A stretch of DNA of 64,000 bases from Pseudomonas rustica (lineage in GTDB: Bacteria; Pseudomonadota; Gammaproteobacteria; Pseudomonadales; Pseudomonadaceae): the NCBI RefSeq assembly GCF_018336155.1, contig NZ_JAGYHF010000005.1, positions 248,001 through 312,000 on the forward strand. The letters run 5' to 3'. How positions within the stretch are numbered: the first letter of the stretch is position 1; every line of letters starts with the position of its first letter. Shown here one piece after another: positions 26,743 to 36,450 of the stretch. The notes below the pieces were generated by a model. It saw only the letters and a list, made by a program, of their open reading frames with translations, searched no databases and was not told where the DNA came from. A program made the position numbers and the translations under genes.

Positions 26743-28704
26743 TTACAGCAGGATGGTGCGGATGTCCGCCAGCAGGCTGCCCAGACGCTGGGTGAAGCGT
26801 GCGGCAGCGGCGCCGTTGATCACACGGTGATCGTAGGACAACGACAGCGGCAGCATCAGTTTCGGCTGGAAGGCTTTGCCGTCCCAGACTGGCTGGATGG
26901 TTGCCTTGGAAACACCGAGGATCGCCACTTCCGGCGCGTTGACGATCGGCGTGAAGCCGGTGCCGCCAATGTGGCCGAGGCTGGAAATGGTGAAGCAGGC
27001 GCCTTGCATGTCGTCAGCGGTGAGCTTCTTGTCGCGGGCCTTGGCGGCCAGCGCAGCGGCTTCGGCTGCCAGTTGCAACAGGCTCTTCTGGTCGACGTTC
27101 TTGATGACCGGTACCAGCAGGCCATCCGGAGTGTCGACGGCGAAGCCGATGTTGATGTACTTCTTGCGGATGATCGCTTTGCCGCTTGGCGCCAGCGAAC
27201 TGTTGAAGTCCGGCAGCTCCTTGAGCATGTGCGCGCACGACTTGAGCAGCAGCGGCAGGATGGTCAGCTTGACGCCGGCCTTCTCTGCAACGGCTTTCTG
27301 CGCCACGCGGAACGCTTCCAGCTCGGTGATATCAGCCGAATCGAACTGAGTCACGTGCGGGATGTTCAGCCAGCTGCGGTGCAGGCTCGACGCGCCGATT
27401 TGCATCAGGCGAGTCATCGGCACTTCTTCGATTTCGCCGAAACGGCTGAAGTCGACGACCGGAATCGGCGGGATGCCCGCGCCACCGGTTGCGCCAGCAG
27501 CAGCGGCCGGTGCTTCCTTGGCCTTCTGCATCATCGCTTTGACGTAAACCTGCACGTCTTCTTTCAGAATACGACCGTGCGGGCCGCTGGCGCCGACAGC
27601 GTTCAGCTCGACGCCGAACTCACGGGCCAGTTGACGCACGGCTGGGCCGGCGTGAACTTTCGCGCCCGGCTTGGCCGGGGCGGCGGCTGGAGCGGCAGCA
27701 GGTGCAGGCGCAGCGGCAGACGGAGCAGCAGCGGCAGGAGCACTTGGAGCAGCGGCGGCAGCTGGCGCCGGGGCAGCAGCAGGGGCCGCGGCTTTGACTT
27801 TCAGCTTCAGAATCAGGTCGCCGGTACCGACTTCGTCATCCAGCTTGATGGAAACGCTTTCCACCACGCCAGCGGCAGGCGATGGAATTTCCATGCTCGC
27901 CTTGTCGGATTCCAGGGTGATCAGCGACTGGTCGGCTTCAACGGTATCGCCAGCCTTGACCAACACTTCGATGATCTTGGCTTTGCCAGCCGAGCCGATG
28001 TCCGGAACGTGGATGTCCTGAACGCTGTCAGCAACCGGAGCGGCTGGCGCGGCTGCCGGAGCAGGCGCAGCGGCAGCGGCCGGAGCAGCAGCCTGAGCCG
28101 GAGCGGCCGCAGCAGGGGCCGCAGCACCCGCCACTTCCAGATCCAGAATCAGGTCGCCAGTGCCGACTTCGTCGTTGAGCTTGACGCTGATGGCCTTGAC
28201 CACGCCAGCGGCAGGCGACGGGATTTCCATGCTCGCCTTGTCGGATTCCAGCGTGATCAGCGATTGATCAGCTTCGACGGTGTCGCCGACCTTGACCTGA
28301 ATCTCGATGATCTGTGCCTTGCCCGAAGAACCGATGTCCGGCACGTGCACTTGCTGAACCGAAGCGGCAGCAGGGGCAGCGGCTGGCGCGGCAGCAGCAG
28401 GAGCGGCGGCCGGTTTTTCTTCAGCCTTTTTAGCCGGTGCAGCAGCCGGAGCAGGGGCCGCTTCAGCGGCGCCCTCGACTTCCAGCTCAAGCAGTTCGTC
28501 GCCTTCTTTCAGACGGTCGCCCAGCTTCACTTTCAGGCTTTTGATGACGCCGGCTTTCGGGGCCGGCACTTCCATGCTGGCCTTGTCCGATTCCAGGGTC
28601 AGGATGCTCTGGTCGGCTTCGATACGGTCGCCGACCTTCACAAACAGTTCAATTACTTCACCTTCACCGCTGCCGATGTCAGGTACGCGAATGAGTTCGC
28701 TCAC
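26743..28704 (-). CDS. aceF: Pyruvate dehydrogenase E2, dihydrolipoamide acetyltransferase
   Basis: Core of the pyruvate dehydrogenase complex; transfers acetyl from lipoate to CoA. It has 653 residues. Three lipoyl domains each carry the lipoylated lysine in ESDKASME (K41, about K160 and about K278), separated by Ala/Pro-rich flexible linkers. A peripheral-subunit-binding domain (VRQLAREFGVELNAV, about 352-390) and the catalytic domain follow, ending with the active-site LSYDHRVINGAAAARF (about 622). It begins 11 bases after aceE and ends before a strong terminator. Confidence 0.97.
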   Translation of the reverse strand: MSELIRVPDIGSGEGEVIELFVKVGDRIEADQSILTLESDKASMEVPAPKAGVIKSLKVKLGDRLKEGDELLELEVEGAAEAAPAPAAAPAKKAEEKPAAAPAAAAPAAAPAAASVQQVHVPDIGSSGKAQIIEIQVKVGDTVEADQSLITLESDKASMEIPSPAAGVVKAISVKLNDEVGTGDLILDLEVAGAAAPAAAAPAQAAAPAAAAAPAPAAAPAAPVADSVQDIHVPDIGSAGKAKIIEVLVKAGDTVEADQSLITLESDKASMEIPSPAAGVVESVSIKLDDEVGTGDLILKLKVKAAAPAAAPAPAAAAAPSAPAAAAPSAAAPAPAAAPAAAPAKPGAKVHAGPAVRQLAREFGVELNAVGASGPHGRILKEDVQVYVKAMMQKAKEAPAAAAGATGGAGIPPIPVVDFSRFGEIEEVPMTRLMQIGASSLHRSWLNIPHVTQFDSADITELEAFRVAQKAVAEKAGVKLTILPLLLKSCAHMLKELPDFNSSLAPSGKAIIRKKYINIGFAVDTPDGLLVPVIKNVDQKSLLQLAAEAAALAAKARDKKLTADDMQGACFTISSLGHIGGTGFTPIVNAPEVAILGVSKATIQPVWDGKAFQPKLMLPLSLSYDHRVINGAAAARFTQRLGSLLADIRTILL

Positions 28705-28715
28705 AAAATGTCTCC

Positions 28716-31361
28716 TCAGCAGTCCAGTGGGTTGCGTTTTTCCGGGTCGATGCCGAACTTGGTGATGGCTTCAGCCACAACCTTAGGTTCGATATCACCA
28801 CGGTCAGCCAGTGCTTCCAGGGCTGCCAACACCACGAAATGACGGTCAACTTCGAAGAAATGACGCAGTTTCTTGCGGCTGTCGCTGCGGCCGAAACCAT
28901 CGGTGCCGAGGACTTTGAATTCCTTGGACGGGACCCACTGACGGATCTGCTCGGCGAACAGCTTCATGTAGTCGGTAGAGGCGATGACCGGACCTTTACG
29001 GCCGTTCAGGCACTCTTCGACGTAGCTCAGCTTAGGCTTCTGGCCCGGCTTCAGACGGTTGCTGCGCTCGACAGCGAGGCCGTCGCGACGCAGTTCGTTG
29101 AAGCTGGTAACGCTCCACACGTCAGCGCCAACGTTGAACTCTTCACGCAGAATCTTCGCCGCTTCACGGACTTCACGCAGGATGGTGCCGGAGCCCATCA
29201 GCTGTACGTGGTGCGCCGCATCGCGGGTGTCTTCTTCGAGCAGGTACATGCCTTTCTTGATGCCTTCTTCGGCACCGGCCGGCATGGCTGGCTGCTGGTA
29301 CGACTCGTTCATCACGGTGATGTAATAGAAGATGTCCTGTTGCTCTTCGGTCATCTTCTTCATGCCGTCCTGAATGATCACCGCCAGCTCGTAGCCGTAG
29401 GTTGGATCGTAGGTGCGGCAGTTCGGGATGGTTGCAGCCAGCAGGTGGCTGTGACCGTCTTCGTGTTGCAGACCTTCACCGTTCAGGGTGGTACGGCCGG
29501 CGGTGCCGCCGATCAGGAAGCCACGGGTACGGCTGTCGCCAGCGGCCCAGGCCAGGTCACCGATACGCTGGAAGCCGAACATCGAGTAGAAGATGTAGAA
29601 CGGCAGCATCGGCTGGTTGTGGCTGGAGTACGAAGTACCGGCGGCGATGAACGAGCTCATGGCGCCTGCTTCGTTGATGCCTTCTTCAAGGATCTGACCT
29701 TTCTGGTCTTCCTTGTAGAACATCACCTGGTCTTTATCGACTGGCTCGTAGAGCTGGCCGACGGACGAGTAGATGCCGAGCTGACGGAACATGCCTTCCA
29801 TACCGAAAGTACGGGCTTCGTCCGGAATGATCGGAACGATGCGCGGGCCGATTTCCTTGTCCTTGACCAGTTGCGCGAGGATCCGCACGAAGGCCATGGT
29901 GGTGGAAATTTCACGGTCGCCGGAACCGTCAAGGATGGCCTTGAGGGTGTCCAGATCCGGCGTCGGCACGCTGAAGCTTTGTGCGCGGCGCTGTGGCACG
30001 AAACCGCCCAGTGCAGTGCGACGCTCGCTGAGGTAGCGGGCTTCGGCGCTGTTTGGCTCTGGCTTGAAGAACGGCAGGTTCTCCAGCTCTTCGTCCTTGA
30101 CCGGGATGTCGAAACGATCGCGGAACAACTTCAGGCTGTCGACGTCGACTTTCTTGGTGTTGTGCGCAGTGTTTTTCGCTTCGCCGGCACCGGTGCCATA
30201 ACCTTTGATGGTCTTGGCGAGGATGACGGTTGGTTGTTCTTTGTGGTTGACCGCTTCGTGGTACGCCGCATAGACCTTGTACGGGTCGTGGCCGCCACGG
30301 TTGAGTTTCCAGATCTCGTCGTCGGACAGATCAGCAACCATCGCCTTGAGTTCTGGCGTGTTGAAGAAGTGCTCGCGAACGAACGCGCCGTCTTTGGCTT
30401 TGTAGTTCTGGTACTCGCCGTCGATGACTTCGTCCATGCGACGTTGCAGGATGCCGTCGACGTCTTTGGCCAGCAGCGGGTCCCAGAAACGGCCCCAGAT
30501 GACTTTGGTCACGTTCCACTGAGCACCGCGGAACACGCCTTCGAGTTCCTGGATGATCTTGCCGTTGCCGCGAACCGGGCCGTCGAGGCGCTGCAGGTTG
30601 CAATTGATGACGAAGATCAGGTTGTCCAGCTTCTCGCGGCCGGCCAGGGAGATCGCGCCCAGGGATTCCGGCTCGTCGCACTCGCCGTCGCCCAGGAAGC
30701 ACCAGACTTTCTGTTTGCCCGGCTGGATGAAACCGCGGTGTTCCAGGTACTTCATGAAACGTGCCTGGTAGATCGCTTGAATCGGACCCAGACCCATCGA
30801 TACGGTCGGGAACTGCCAGAAGTCAGGCATCAGCCAAGGGTGCGGGTAGGACGACAGGCCCTGACCGTCGACTTCCTGGCGGAAGTTGTTCATCTGGTCT
30901 TCGGTGATGCGGCCTTCCATGAACGCACGGGCGTAAACGCCTGGCGAAGTGTGGCCCTGGAAGTAGATCAGGTCGCCGCCGTGTTCGTCGGTCGGGGCCT
31001 GGAAGAAGTAGTTGAAGCCGATGTCATACAGGGTCGCACTGGAAGCGAAGCTGGAGATGTGACCACCGAGGTCGGAATCTTTCAGGTTCGTACGCATTAC
31101 CATGGCCATCGCGTTCCAGCGTACCAGCGAGCGAATGCGGCGTTCCATGAACAGGTCGCCAGGCATGCGTGCTTCGTGGGTTACCGGGATGGTGTTGCGG
31201 TAAGGCGTGGTGATGGCGTAAGGGAGCTGCGAACCGCTGCGGGTTGCCAGTTCACCCATACGGGTCATCAGATAGTGAGCACGGTCTTCGCCTTCTTTGT
31301 CGAGAACCGATTCCAGGGCGTCCAGCCATTCCTGGGTTTCGACGGGATCGAGGTCTTGCAT
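28716..31361 (-). CDS. aceE: Pyruvate dehydrogenase E1, homodimeric type
   Basis: Thiamine-diphosphate enzyme that decarboxylates pyruvate and reductively acetylates the lipoyl groups of AceF. It has 881 residues, the standard homodimeric length. The ThDP motif is at about 230-263 (LGDGECDEPESLGAI ... NCNLQRLDGPV). The opening MQDLDPVETQEWLDAL and the ending GIDPEKRNPLDC are typical. First gene of the aceEF operon; the two palindromes at 31473 and 31525 lie just upstream and are likely control sites. Confidence 0.97.
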   Translation of the reverse strand: MQDLDPVETQEWLDALESVLDKEGEDRAHYLMTRMGELATRSGSQLPYAITTPYRNTIPVTHEARMPGDLFMERRIRSLVRWNAMAMVMRTNLKDSDLGGHISSFASSATLYDIGFNYFFQAPTDEHGGDLIYFQGHTSPGVYARAFMEGRITEDQMNNFRQEVDGQGLSSYPHPWLMPDFWQFPTVSMGLGPIQAIYQARFMKYLEHRGFIQPGKQKVWCFLGDGECDEPESLGAISLAGREKLDNLIFVINCNLQRLDGPVRGNGKIIQELEGVFRGAQWNVTKVIWGRFWDPLLAKDVDGILQRRMDEVIDGEYQNYKAKDGAFVREHFFNTPELKAMVADLSDDEIWKLNRGGHDPYKVYAAYHEAVNHKEQPTVILAKTIKGYGTGAGEAKNTAHNTKKVDVDSLKLFRDRFDIPVKDEELENLPFFKPEPNSAEARYLSERRTALGGFVPQRRAQSFSVPTPDLDTLKAILDGSGDREISTTMAFVRILAQLVKDKEIGPRIVPIIPDEARTFGMEGMFRQLGIYSSVGQLYEPVDKDQVMFYKEDQKGQILEEGINEAGAMSSFIAAGTSYSSHNQPMLPFYIFYSMFGFQRIGDLAWAAGDSRTRGFLIGGTAGRTTLNGEGLQHEDGHSHLLAATIPNCRTYDPTYGYELAVIIQDGMKKMTEEQQDIFYYITVMNESYQQPAMPAGAEEGIKKGMYLLEEDTRDAAHHVQLMGSGTILREVREAAKILREEFNVGADVWSVTSFNELRRDGLAVERSNRLKPGQKPKLSYVEECLNGRKGPVIASTDYMKLFAEQIRQWVPSKEFKVLGTDGFGRSDSRKKLRHFFEVDRHFVVLAALEALADRGDIEPKVVAEAITKFGIDPEKRNPLDC

Positions 31362-31472
31362 GGCTTGCTCCAGGGCGGAAAGGCTTCCAGAATCGGTTGC
31401 CTGAGTTTGCGACTGGCCTTGTGGGCAGACGATTTAAAATTCTTGGATTGCCGACAGGTTGTTCCGGCGGCG

Positions 31473-31539
31473 TGTAGTTTTACTACAAATCTTTGAGCAT
31501 TTCAGCCTTTCGGATGTATAGACGAGTAGTAAAACTACA
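31473..31539. promoter_or_regulatory. Two TGTAGT-N3-ACTACA palindromes upstream of aceE
   Basis: TGTAGTTTTACTACA (31473-31487) is a perfect 15-base palindrome. AGTAGTAAAACTACA (31525-31539) is the same site in the other orientation with one change. Centres are 52 bases apart, about five helical turns. They lie 112-178 bases upstream of aceE, in the gap shared with divergent glnE. The form suits a GntR-type regulator such as a PdhR analogue; the regulator is not in the window. The other part of the gap (31540-31745) shows only a doubtful 65-codon frame. Confidence 0.6.
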
Positions 31540-31745
31540 GATGAAAGGCTTGTGGCCTCTGACTGCGTTGTGAGAATAATCGTTAAGGTTGGTCGATTAC
31601 CATCCGTAAAAGGTGAAACTTTGATGCTGGATGCTAAAGAAGAAGAAATTTCAGCTATTTCTAACTTTTGTTCGACAGTCCTTCAGGTAGCGGGTTTTCA
31701 CCATTCACTACAAGCGGCTGATTACACGCCGATCAAGGATAGACC

Positions 31746-34685
31746 ATGACCCTGCCCGTGTTTGCCGAACTGCCTGCCATCCTCCTGCCGTTGGTCACTC
31801 GATCCGAACAGTCGTTCCGTACGGCCGTCGCCGAACTGGAAGACGATCACGGCTTCTCGACCTGGACGCCAGAACGCTGGGCGCAATTCGCCCGCGTCAC
31901 CGCTGCCAGCGAGTTCGTCATTGAACAGAGCATTCGTGACCCTTTGATGTTGCTCGCGCTGGTGCAGTCTGGCGAACTCGACCGGCCGTTCGCACCGGGT
32001 GAATTGTGTGCGCAGATTTCCGCTGCGGTGAACGCGGCACAGACCGAAGACGAACTCGGTCGCGCCCTGCGTCGCCAACGGGCGCGCCATCAAGTACGGA
32101 TCATCTGGCGTGACCTTACCCGTCAGGCTGATCTGGTGCAGACCTGCCGCGATCTCTCGGACATGGCCGACGCCACCATCGATCAAGCCTATCAATGGTT
32201 GTACAGCCGCCATTGCGAACAATTCGGCACGCCGACCGGCCGCCGCAGCGGTGAGCCGCAGCCCATGGTCATCCTTGGCATGGGCAAGCTCGGCGCGGTC
32301 GAGCTGAATTTGTCTTCCGACATCGATTTGATTTTTGCCTACCCCGAGGGCGGCGAAACGGTGGGCGTGAAACGCTCGCTGGATAATCAGGAGTTTTTCA
32401 TTCGTCTCGGCCAGCGCCTGATCAAGGCGCTGGATCCGATGACCGTCGACGGCTTTGTGTTCCGCGTCGACATGCGCCTGCGCCCGTACGGTTCGTCCGG
32501 CGCGCTGGTGCTGAGCTTCAATGCGCTGGAACAGTATTACCAGGATCAGGGCCGCGACTGGGAACGCTACGCGATGATCAAGGCGCGGGTGGTGGCCGGC
32601 GATCAGGTCGCCGGTGCGCAGTTGCTCGACATGCTGCGGCCATTTGTTTATCGGCGTTACCTGGACTTCTCGGCGATCGAAGCGCTGCGCACCATGAAGC
32701 AGCTCATCCAGCAGGAAGTGCGGCGCAAGGGCATGGCCGACAACATAAAGCTGGGTTCCGGCGGGATTCGTGAGGTCGAGTTTATTGCTCAGGCCTTTCA
32801 GTTGATCCACGGCGGCCGCGACCTGAGCCTGCAACAGCGTCCTCTATTAAAGGTGTTGAGCACGCTGGAAGGGCAGGGCTATCTGCCGCCAGCGGTGATC
32901 AGCGAGTTGCGTGAAGGTTACGAATTTCTGCGTTACACCGAGCATGCGATTCAAGCGATTGCCGACCGTCAGACGCAGATGCTGCCGGACGGCGCGCAGG
33001 ATCAGGCGCGCATTGCTTTCATGCTCGGCTTTACCGATTGGGACGCTTTCCACGAGAAGCTGATGTTCTGGCGCGGCCGCGTCGCCTGGCACTTTGCGCA
33101 GGTGATTGCCGATCCCGACGAGGAAGAAGGCACCGAAAGCGAAGTGGTGGTCGGCGGTGAATGGTTGCCGTTGTGGGAAGAGGAGCAGGACGAAGAGGCG
33201 GCTTGCCGACAGCTGGAAGAGGGCGGTTTCGCTGATGCCAGCAAAGCCCTGAAGGCACTGGCCGGTTTGCGCGGCAGCCCGCAATTGCGCGCGATGCAGC
33301 GATTGGGGCGTGAGCGCCTTGATGCGTTTATTCCGCGCCTGTTGGCGCAAGCGGTTGAGCATGCCAACCCCGATCTGGTGCTTGAGCGCGTATTGCCGCT
33401 GGTGGAAGCGGTCGCTCGGCGTTCGGCTTATTTAGTCTTGCTCACGGAAAACCCCGGTGCGCTGCGGCGCTTGCTGACGTTGTGCGCGGCGAGCCCGTGG
33501 ATTGCTGAGCAGATCACTCGCTTCCCGCTGCTGATGGATGAATTGCTCAACGAAGGGCGTTTGTTCAAGCCGCCCCTGGCGCCGGAATTGGCCGCCGAGT
33601 TGCGCGAGCGGCTGACGCGAATCCCCGAAGACGACCTCGAACAACAAATGGAAGCCCTGCGTCATTTCAAATTGGCGCACCGCTTGCGCGTCGCCGCCTC
33701 GGAAATCGCCGGCAGCCTGCCGTTGATGAAGGTCAGCGATTACCTGACCTGGCTCGCTGAGGCGATTCTGGAGCAAGTGCTGGCCCTGGCCTGGCGCCAG
33801 ACCGTGGCCAAACACGGCACGCCGCTGCGCACCGACGGCACCTTGTGCGATTCCGGCTTCATCATTGTCGGTTACGGGAAAGTCGGCGGGCTGGAACTGG
33901 GGCATGGTTCCGATCTGGATCTGGTGTTTATCCACGACGGTGATCCACAGGTGGAAACCGACGGCGCCAAGCCGATTGATGGCGCGCAGTTCTTTACCCG
34001 ACTGGGGCAGCGGATCATTCACTTGCTGACGGCGCAGACCAACTCTGGCCAGTTGTATGAAGTGGATATGCGTCTGCGGCCGTCCGGTGCGTCCGGGCTG
34101 TTGGTGAGTTCGCTCGGCGCGTTTGCTCGTTATCAAGAAAATGAAGCGTGGACGTGGGAGCATCAGGCCCTGGTGCGGGCGCGGGTACTGGTCGGCAGTC
34201 AGGATGTTGGCAAAGCGTTCGAGAAGGTTCGCGCGCAAGTTTTGGGCAAAGCGCGGGATCTGGCCAAGTTGCAACAGGAAGTCAGCGAGATGCGCGCGAA
34301 GATGCGCGACAACCTCGGCACCAAGAGCACCGCGGCCGGCACCGCGGCGAATGCCTTCGACGCTACGGCGCCGTTCGACCTCAAGCAGGACGCCGGAGGT
34401 ATCGTCGATATTGAATTTATGGTGCAATACGCGGCCCTGGCGTGGTCGCACAACCACCCGCCATTGCTGCGCTGGACCGATAACATCCGTATCACGGAAG
34501 AGCTGGAACACGAAGGGCTGATGCCCGCCGAAGACGCCAGCCTGTTGCGCGAGGCCTACAAAGCCTACCGCTCCGCCGCCCACCGGCAGGCCTTGCAGAA
34601 GGACCCGGGGGTGATTGCAGGCGACCAGTTTGTTGAAGAACGGCGACAGGTGTTGCGGATCTGGAAAGAGATGGGGCTAAGCTGA
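31746..34685 (+). CDS. glnE: Glutamine synthetase adenylyltransferase/deadenylase
   Basis: Adenylylates and deadenylylates glutamine synthetase in answer to PII and glutamine. It has 979 residues with the twin nucleotidyltransferase layout: an N-terminal deadenylase half with LSSDIDLIFAYPEGG (about 191) and RVDMRLRPYGSSG (about 240), and a C-terminal adenylylase half with LGHGSDLDLVFIHDG (about 718) and EVDMRLRPSGASG (about 775). Each half has a GlnD-type helical domain after it. The ATG at 31746 begins MTLPVFAELP. Divergent from aceE. Confidence 0.97.
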   Translation: MTLPVFAELPAILLPLVTRSEQSFRTAVAELEDDHGFSTWTPERWAQFARVTAASEFVIEQSIRDPLMLLALVQSGELDRPFAPGELCAQISAAVNAAQTEDELGRALRRQRARHQVRIIWRDLTRQADLVQTCRDLSDMADATIDQAYQWLYSRHCEQFGTPTGRRSGEPQPMVILGMGKLGAVELNLSSDIDLIFAYPEGGETVGVKRSLDNQEFFIRLGQRLIKALDPMTVDGFVFRVDMRLRPYGSSGALVLSFNALEQYYQDQGRDWERYAMIKARVVAGDQVAGAQLLDMLRPFVYRRYLDFSAIEALRTMKQLIQQEVRRKGMADNIKLGSGGIREVEFIAQAFQLIHGGRDLSLQQRPLLKVLSTLEGQGYLPPAVISELREGYEFLRYTEHAIQAIADRQTQMLPDGAQDQARIAFMLGFTDWDAFHEKLMFWRGRVAWHFAQVIADPDEEEGTESEVVVGGEWLPLWEEEQDEEAACRQLEEGGFADASKALKALAGLRGSPQLRAMQRLGRERLDAFIPRLLAQAVEHANPDLVLERVLPLVEAVARRSAYLVLLTENPGALRRLLTLCAASPWIAEQITRFPLLMDELLNEGRLFKPPLAPELAAELRERLTRIPEDDLEQQMEALRHFKLAHRLRVAASEIAGSLPLMKVSDYLTWLAEAILEQVLALAWRQTVAKHGTPLRTDGTLCDSGFIIVGYGKVGGLELGHGSDLDLVFIHDGDPQVETDGAKPIDGAQFFTRLGQRIIHLLTAQTNSGQLYEVDMRLRPSGASGLLVSSLGAFARYQENEAWTWEHQALVRARVLVGSQDVGKAFEKVRAQVLGKARDLAKLQQEVSEMRAKMRDNLGTKSTAAGTAANAFDATAPFDLKQDAGGIVDIEFMVQYAALAWSHNHPPLLRWTDNIRITEELEHEGLMPAEDASLLREAYKAYRSAAHRQALQKDPGVIAGDQFVEERRQVLRIWKEMGLS

Positions 34686-34710
34686 AAACAGTTTATGCAG
34701 CACCCAATAC

Positions 34711-35340
34711 CCTGTGGGAGCGAGCTTGCTCGCGAAGACGGAGTGTCAGGCAGCATTGATTTCGGATGTACCGGCCCCTTCGCGAGCAAGCCCGCTCCCA
34801 CAGTGATCTGCGCTAAAACGCAGATATGTGAACAGATGCAAAACCCTGTGGGAGCGAGCTTGCTCGCGAAGACGGAGTGTCAGGCAACATTGATTTCGGA
34901 TGTACCGGCCCCTTCGCGAGCGAGCTCGCTCCCACAGTGATCTGCGCTAAAACGCAGATATGTGAACAGATGCAAAACCCTGTGGGAGCGAGCTTGCTCG
35001 CGAAGACGGAGTGTCAGGCAACATTGATTTCGGATGTACCGGCCCCTTCGCGAGCAAGCCCGCTCCCACAGTGATCTGCGCTAAAACGCAGATATGTGAA
35101 CAGATGCAAAACCCTGTGGGAGCGGGCTTGCTCGCGAAGGCGGAGTGTCAGGCAACATTGATTTCGGATGTGCCGGCCTCTTCGCGAGCGGGCTCACTCC
35201 TACAATAGATCTGCGGTAAATCGCAGATGTTGGAACGGATGCAAAACCCTGTGGGAGCTGGCTTGCCAGCGATAGCGGAGTATCAGACGACAATAATGTT
35301 GAATGTGAAGACCCCATCGCGAGCAGGCTCGCTCCCACAG
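34711..35340. repeat. Tandem array of five REPIN units
   Basis: Five copies of a unit of about 134 bp starting at 34712, 34846, 34980, 35114 and 35249. Each unit has CTGTGGGAGCGAGCTTGCTC, a spacer with GGAGTGTCAGGCA, the inverted REP, and an outer linker with the small hairpin ATCTGCG / CGCAGAT. The first four are nearly identical; the fifth is divergent in both REP and linker. It fills the 729-base gap between glnE and waaF; no gene is seen there. Confidence 0.92.
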
Positions 35341-35414
35341 TAGATCTACAGTGTTTGTAGAATTCTCGAGGCGGGGAGGCGTAAATGCCTCCCCGGTTCG
35401 TTTTTGGAAACCAC

Positions 35415-36449
35415 ATGAATATTCTGATCGTTGGGCCCAGTTGGGTCGGTGACATGGTGATGGCGCAGACACTCTTTCAGTGTCTCAAGCAGCGCCACCC
35501 GCAATGCGAAATCGACGTGCTGGCCCCCGAGTGGAGCCGGCCGATCCTTGAGCGCATGCCCGAAGTGCGCAAGGCCTTGAGCTTCCCGCTCGGCCACGGC
35601 GCGCTGGAACTGGCGACGCGTCGGCGCATCGGCAAATCCCTGCGCGGTCAGTACGATCAAGCGATCCTGCTGCCCAACTCGCTGAAATCGGCGCTGGTGC
35701 CGTTCTTCGCCGGCATCCCGAAACGCACCGGCTGGCGTGGCGAATTCCGTTACGGCCTGCTCAACGACGTGCGCACCCTCGACAAAGAACGCTATCCGCT
35801 GATGATCGAGCGTTTCATGGCCTTGGCCTATGAGCCGAACGCCGAGCTGCCGAAACCCTATCCACGTCCAAGCCTGCAAATCGACCCGGTCACCCGCGAA
35901 GCGGCGCTGGCCAAGTTCGGCCTGAGCCTCGATCGCCCGGTATTGGCCCTGTGCCCCGGCGCCGAGTTCGGCGAGTCCAAACGCTGGCCGTCCGAGCATT
36001 ACGCCAAAGTCGCCGAAGCGCGTATCCGCGAAGGCTGGCAAGTGTGGCTGTTCGGCTCGAAAAACGATCACGCGGTCGGCGAAGACATTCGCGCCCGATT
36101 GATCCCGGGCCTGCGCGAAGAATCGGTCAACCTCAGTGGCGGCACCTCGCTGGCCGAAGCCATCGACCTAATGTCCTGCGCCGACTCGGTGGTCTCCAAT
36201 GACTCCGGCCTGATGCACGTCGCCGCCGCCCTGAATCGTCCATTGGTCGCGGTCTACGGCTCAACCTCGCCGGGCTTCACCCCGCCGTTGGCCGAGCACG
36301 TCGAAGTGGTTCGCCTTGGTCTCGATTGCAGCCCATGCTTCGACCGTACCTGCCGCTTCGGCCATTACAACTGCCTGCGCCAGCTGATGCCGGACGCGGT
36401 CAACGATGCCTTGCAGAAATTGCAGGGCTCCGTGGTCGAGGTTCATTAA
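35415..36449 (+). CDS. waaF: ADP-heptose:LPS heptosyltransferase II
   Basis: Adds the second L-glycero-D-manno-heptose to the LPS inner core on the cytoplasmic face of the inner membrane. It has 344 residues, a GT9 enzyme. The N-terminal MNILIVGPSWVGDMVMAQTL and the C-terminal ADP-heptose site (CADSVVSNDSGLMHVAAAL, about 258-276, and YGSTSPGFTPP) are characteristic. I chose the ATG at 35415, which has GGAAA upstream and begins at the first strand; an ATG at 35385 adds ten residues of unrelated sequence. First gene of the core operon. Confidence 0.96.
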   Translation: MNILIVGPSWVGDMVMAQTLFQCLKQRHPQCEIDVLAPEWSRPILERMPEVRKALSFPLGHGALELATRRRIGKSLRGQYDQAILLPNSLKSALVPFFAGIPKRTGWRGEFRYGLLNDVRTLDKERYPLMIERFMALAYEPNAELPKPYPRPSLQIDPVTREAALAKFGLSLDRPVLALCPGAEFGESKRWPSEHYAKVAEARIREGWQVWLFGSKNDHAVGEDIRARLIPGLREESVNLSGGTSLAEAIDLMSCADSVVSNDSGLMHVAAALNRPLVAVYGSTSPGFTPPLAEHVEVVRLGLDCSPCFDRTCRFGHYNCLRQLMPDAVNDALQKLQGSVVEVH

Positions 36450-36450
36450 G

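Noticed and set aside
28839..31496. An 885-codon plus-strand frame
   Set aside because: Antisense to aceE, which is unmistakable by its ThDP motif.
31552..31749. A 65-codon frame upstream of glnE
   Set aside because: No ribosome-binding site or family resemblance; it lies in the aceE-glnE control region.
34695..35208. Several short frames such as MSGNIDFGCTGPFAS
   Set aside because: They are translations of the REP array and repeat with its 134-bp period.
34711..35340. CRISPR-like regular repeats
   Set aside because: The units are REP palindromes with near-identical linkers, not short repeats with unique spacers.
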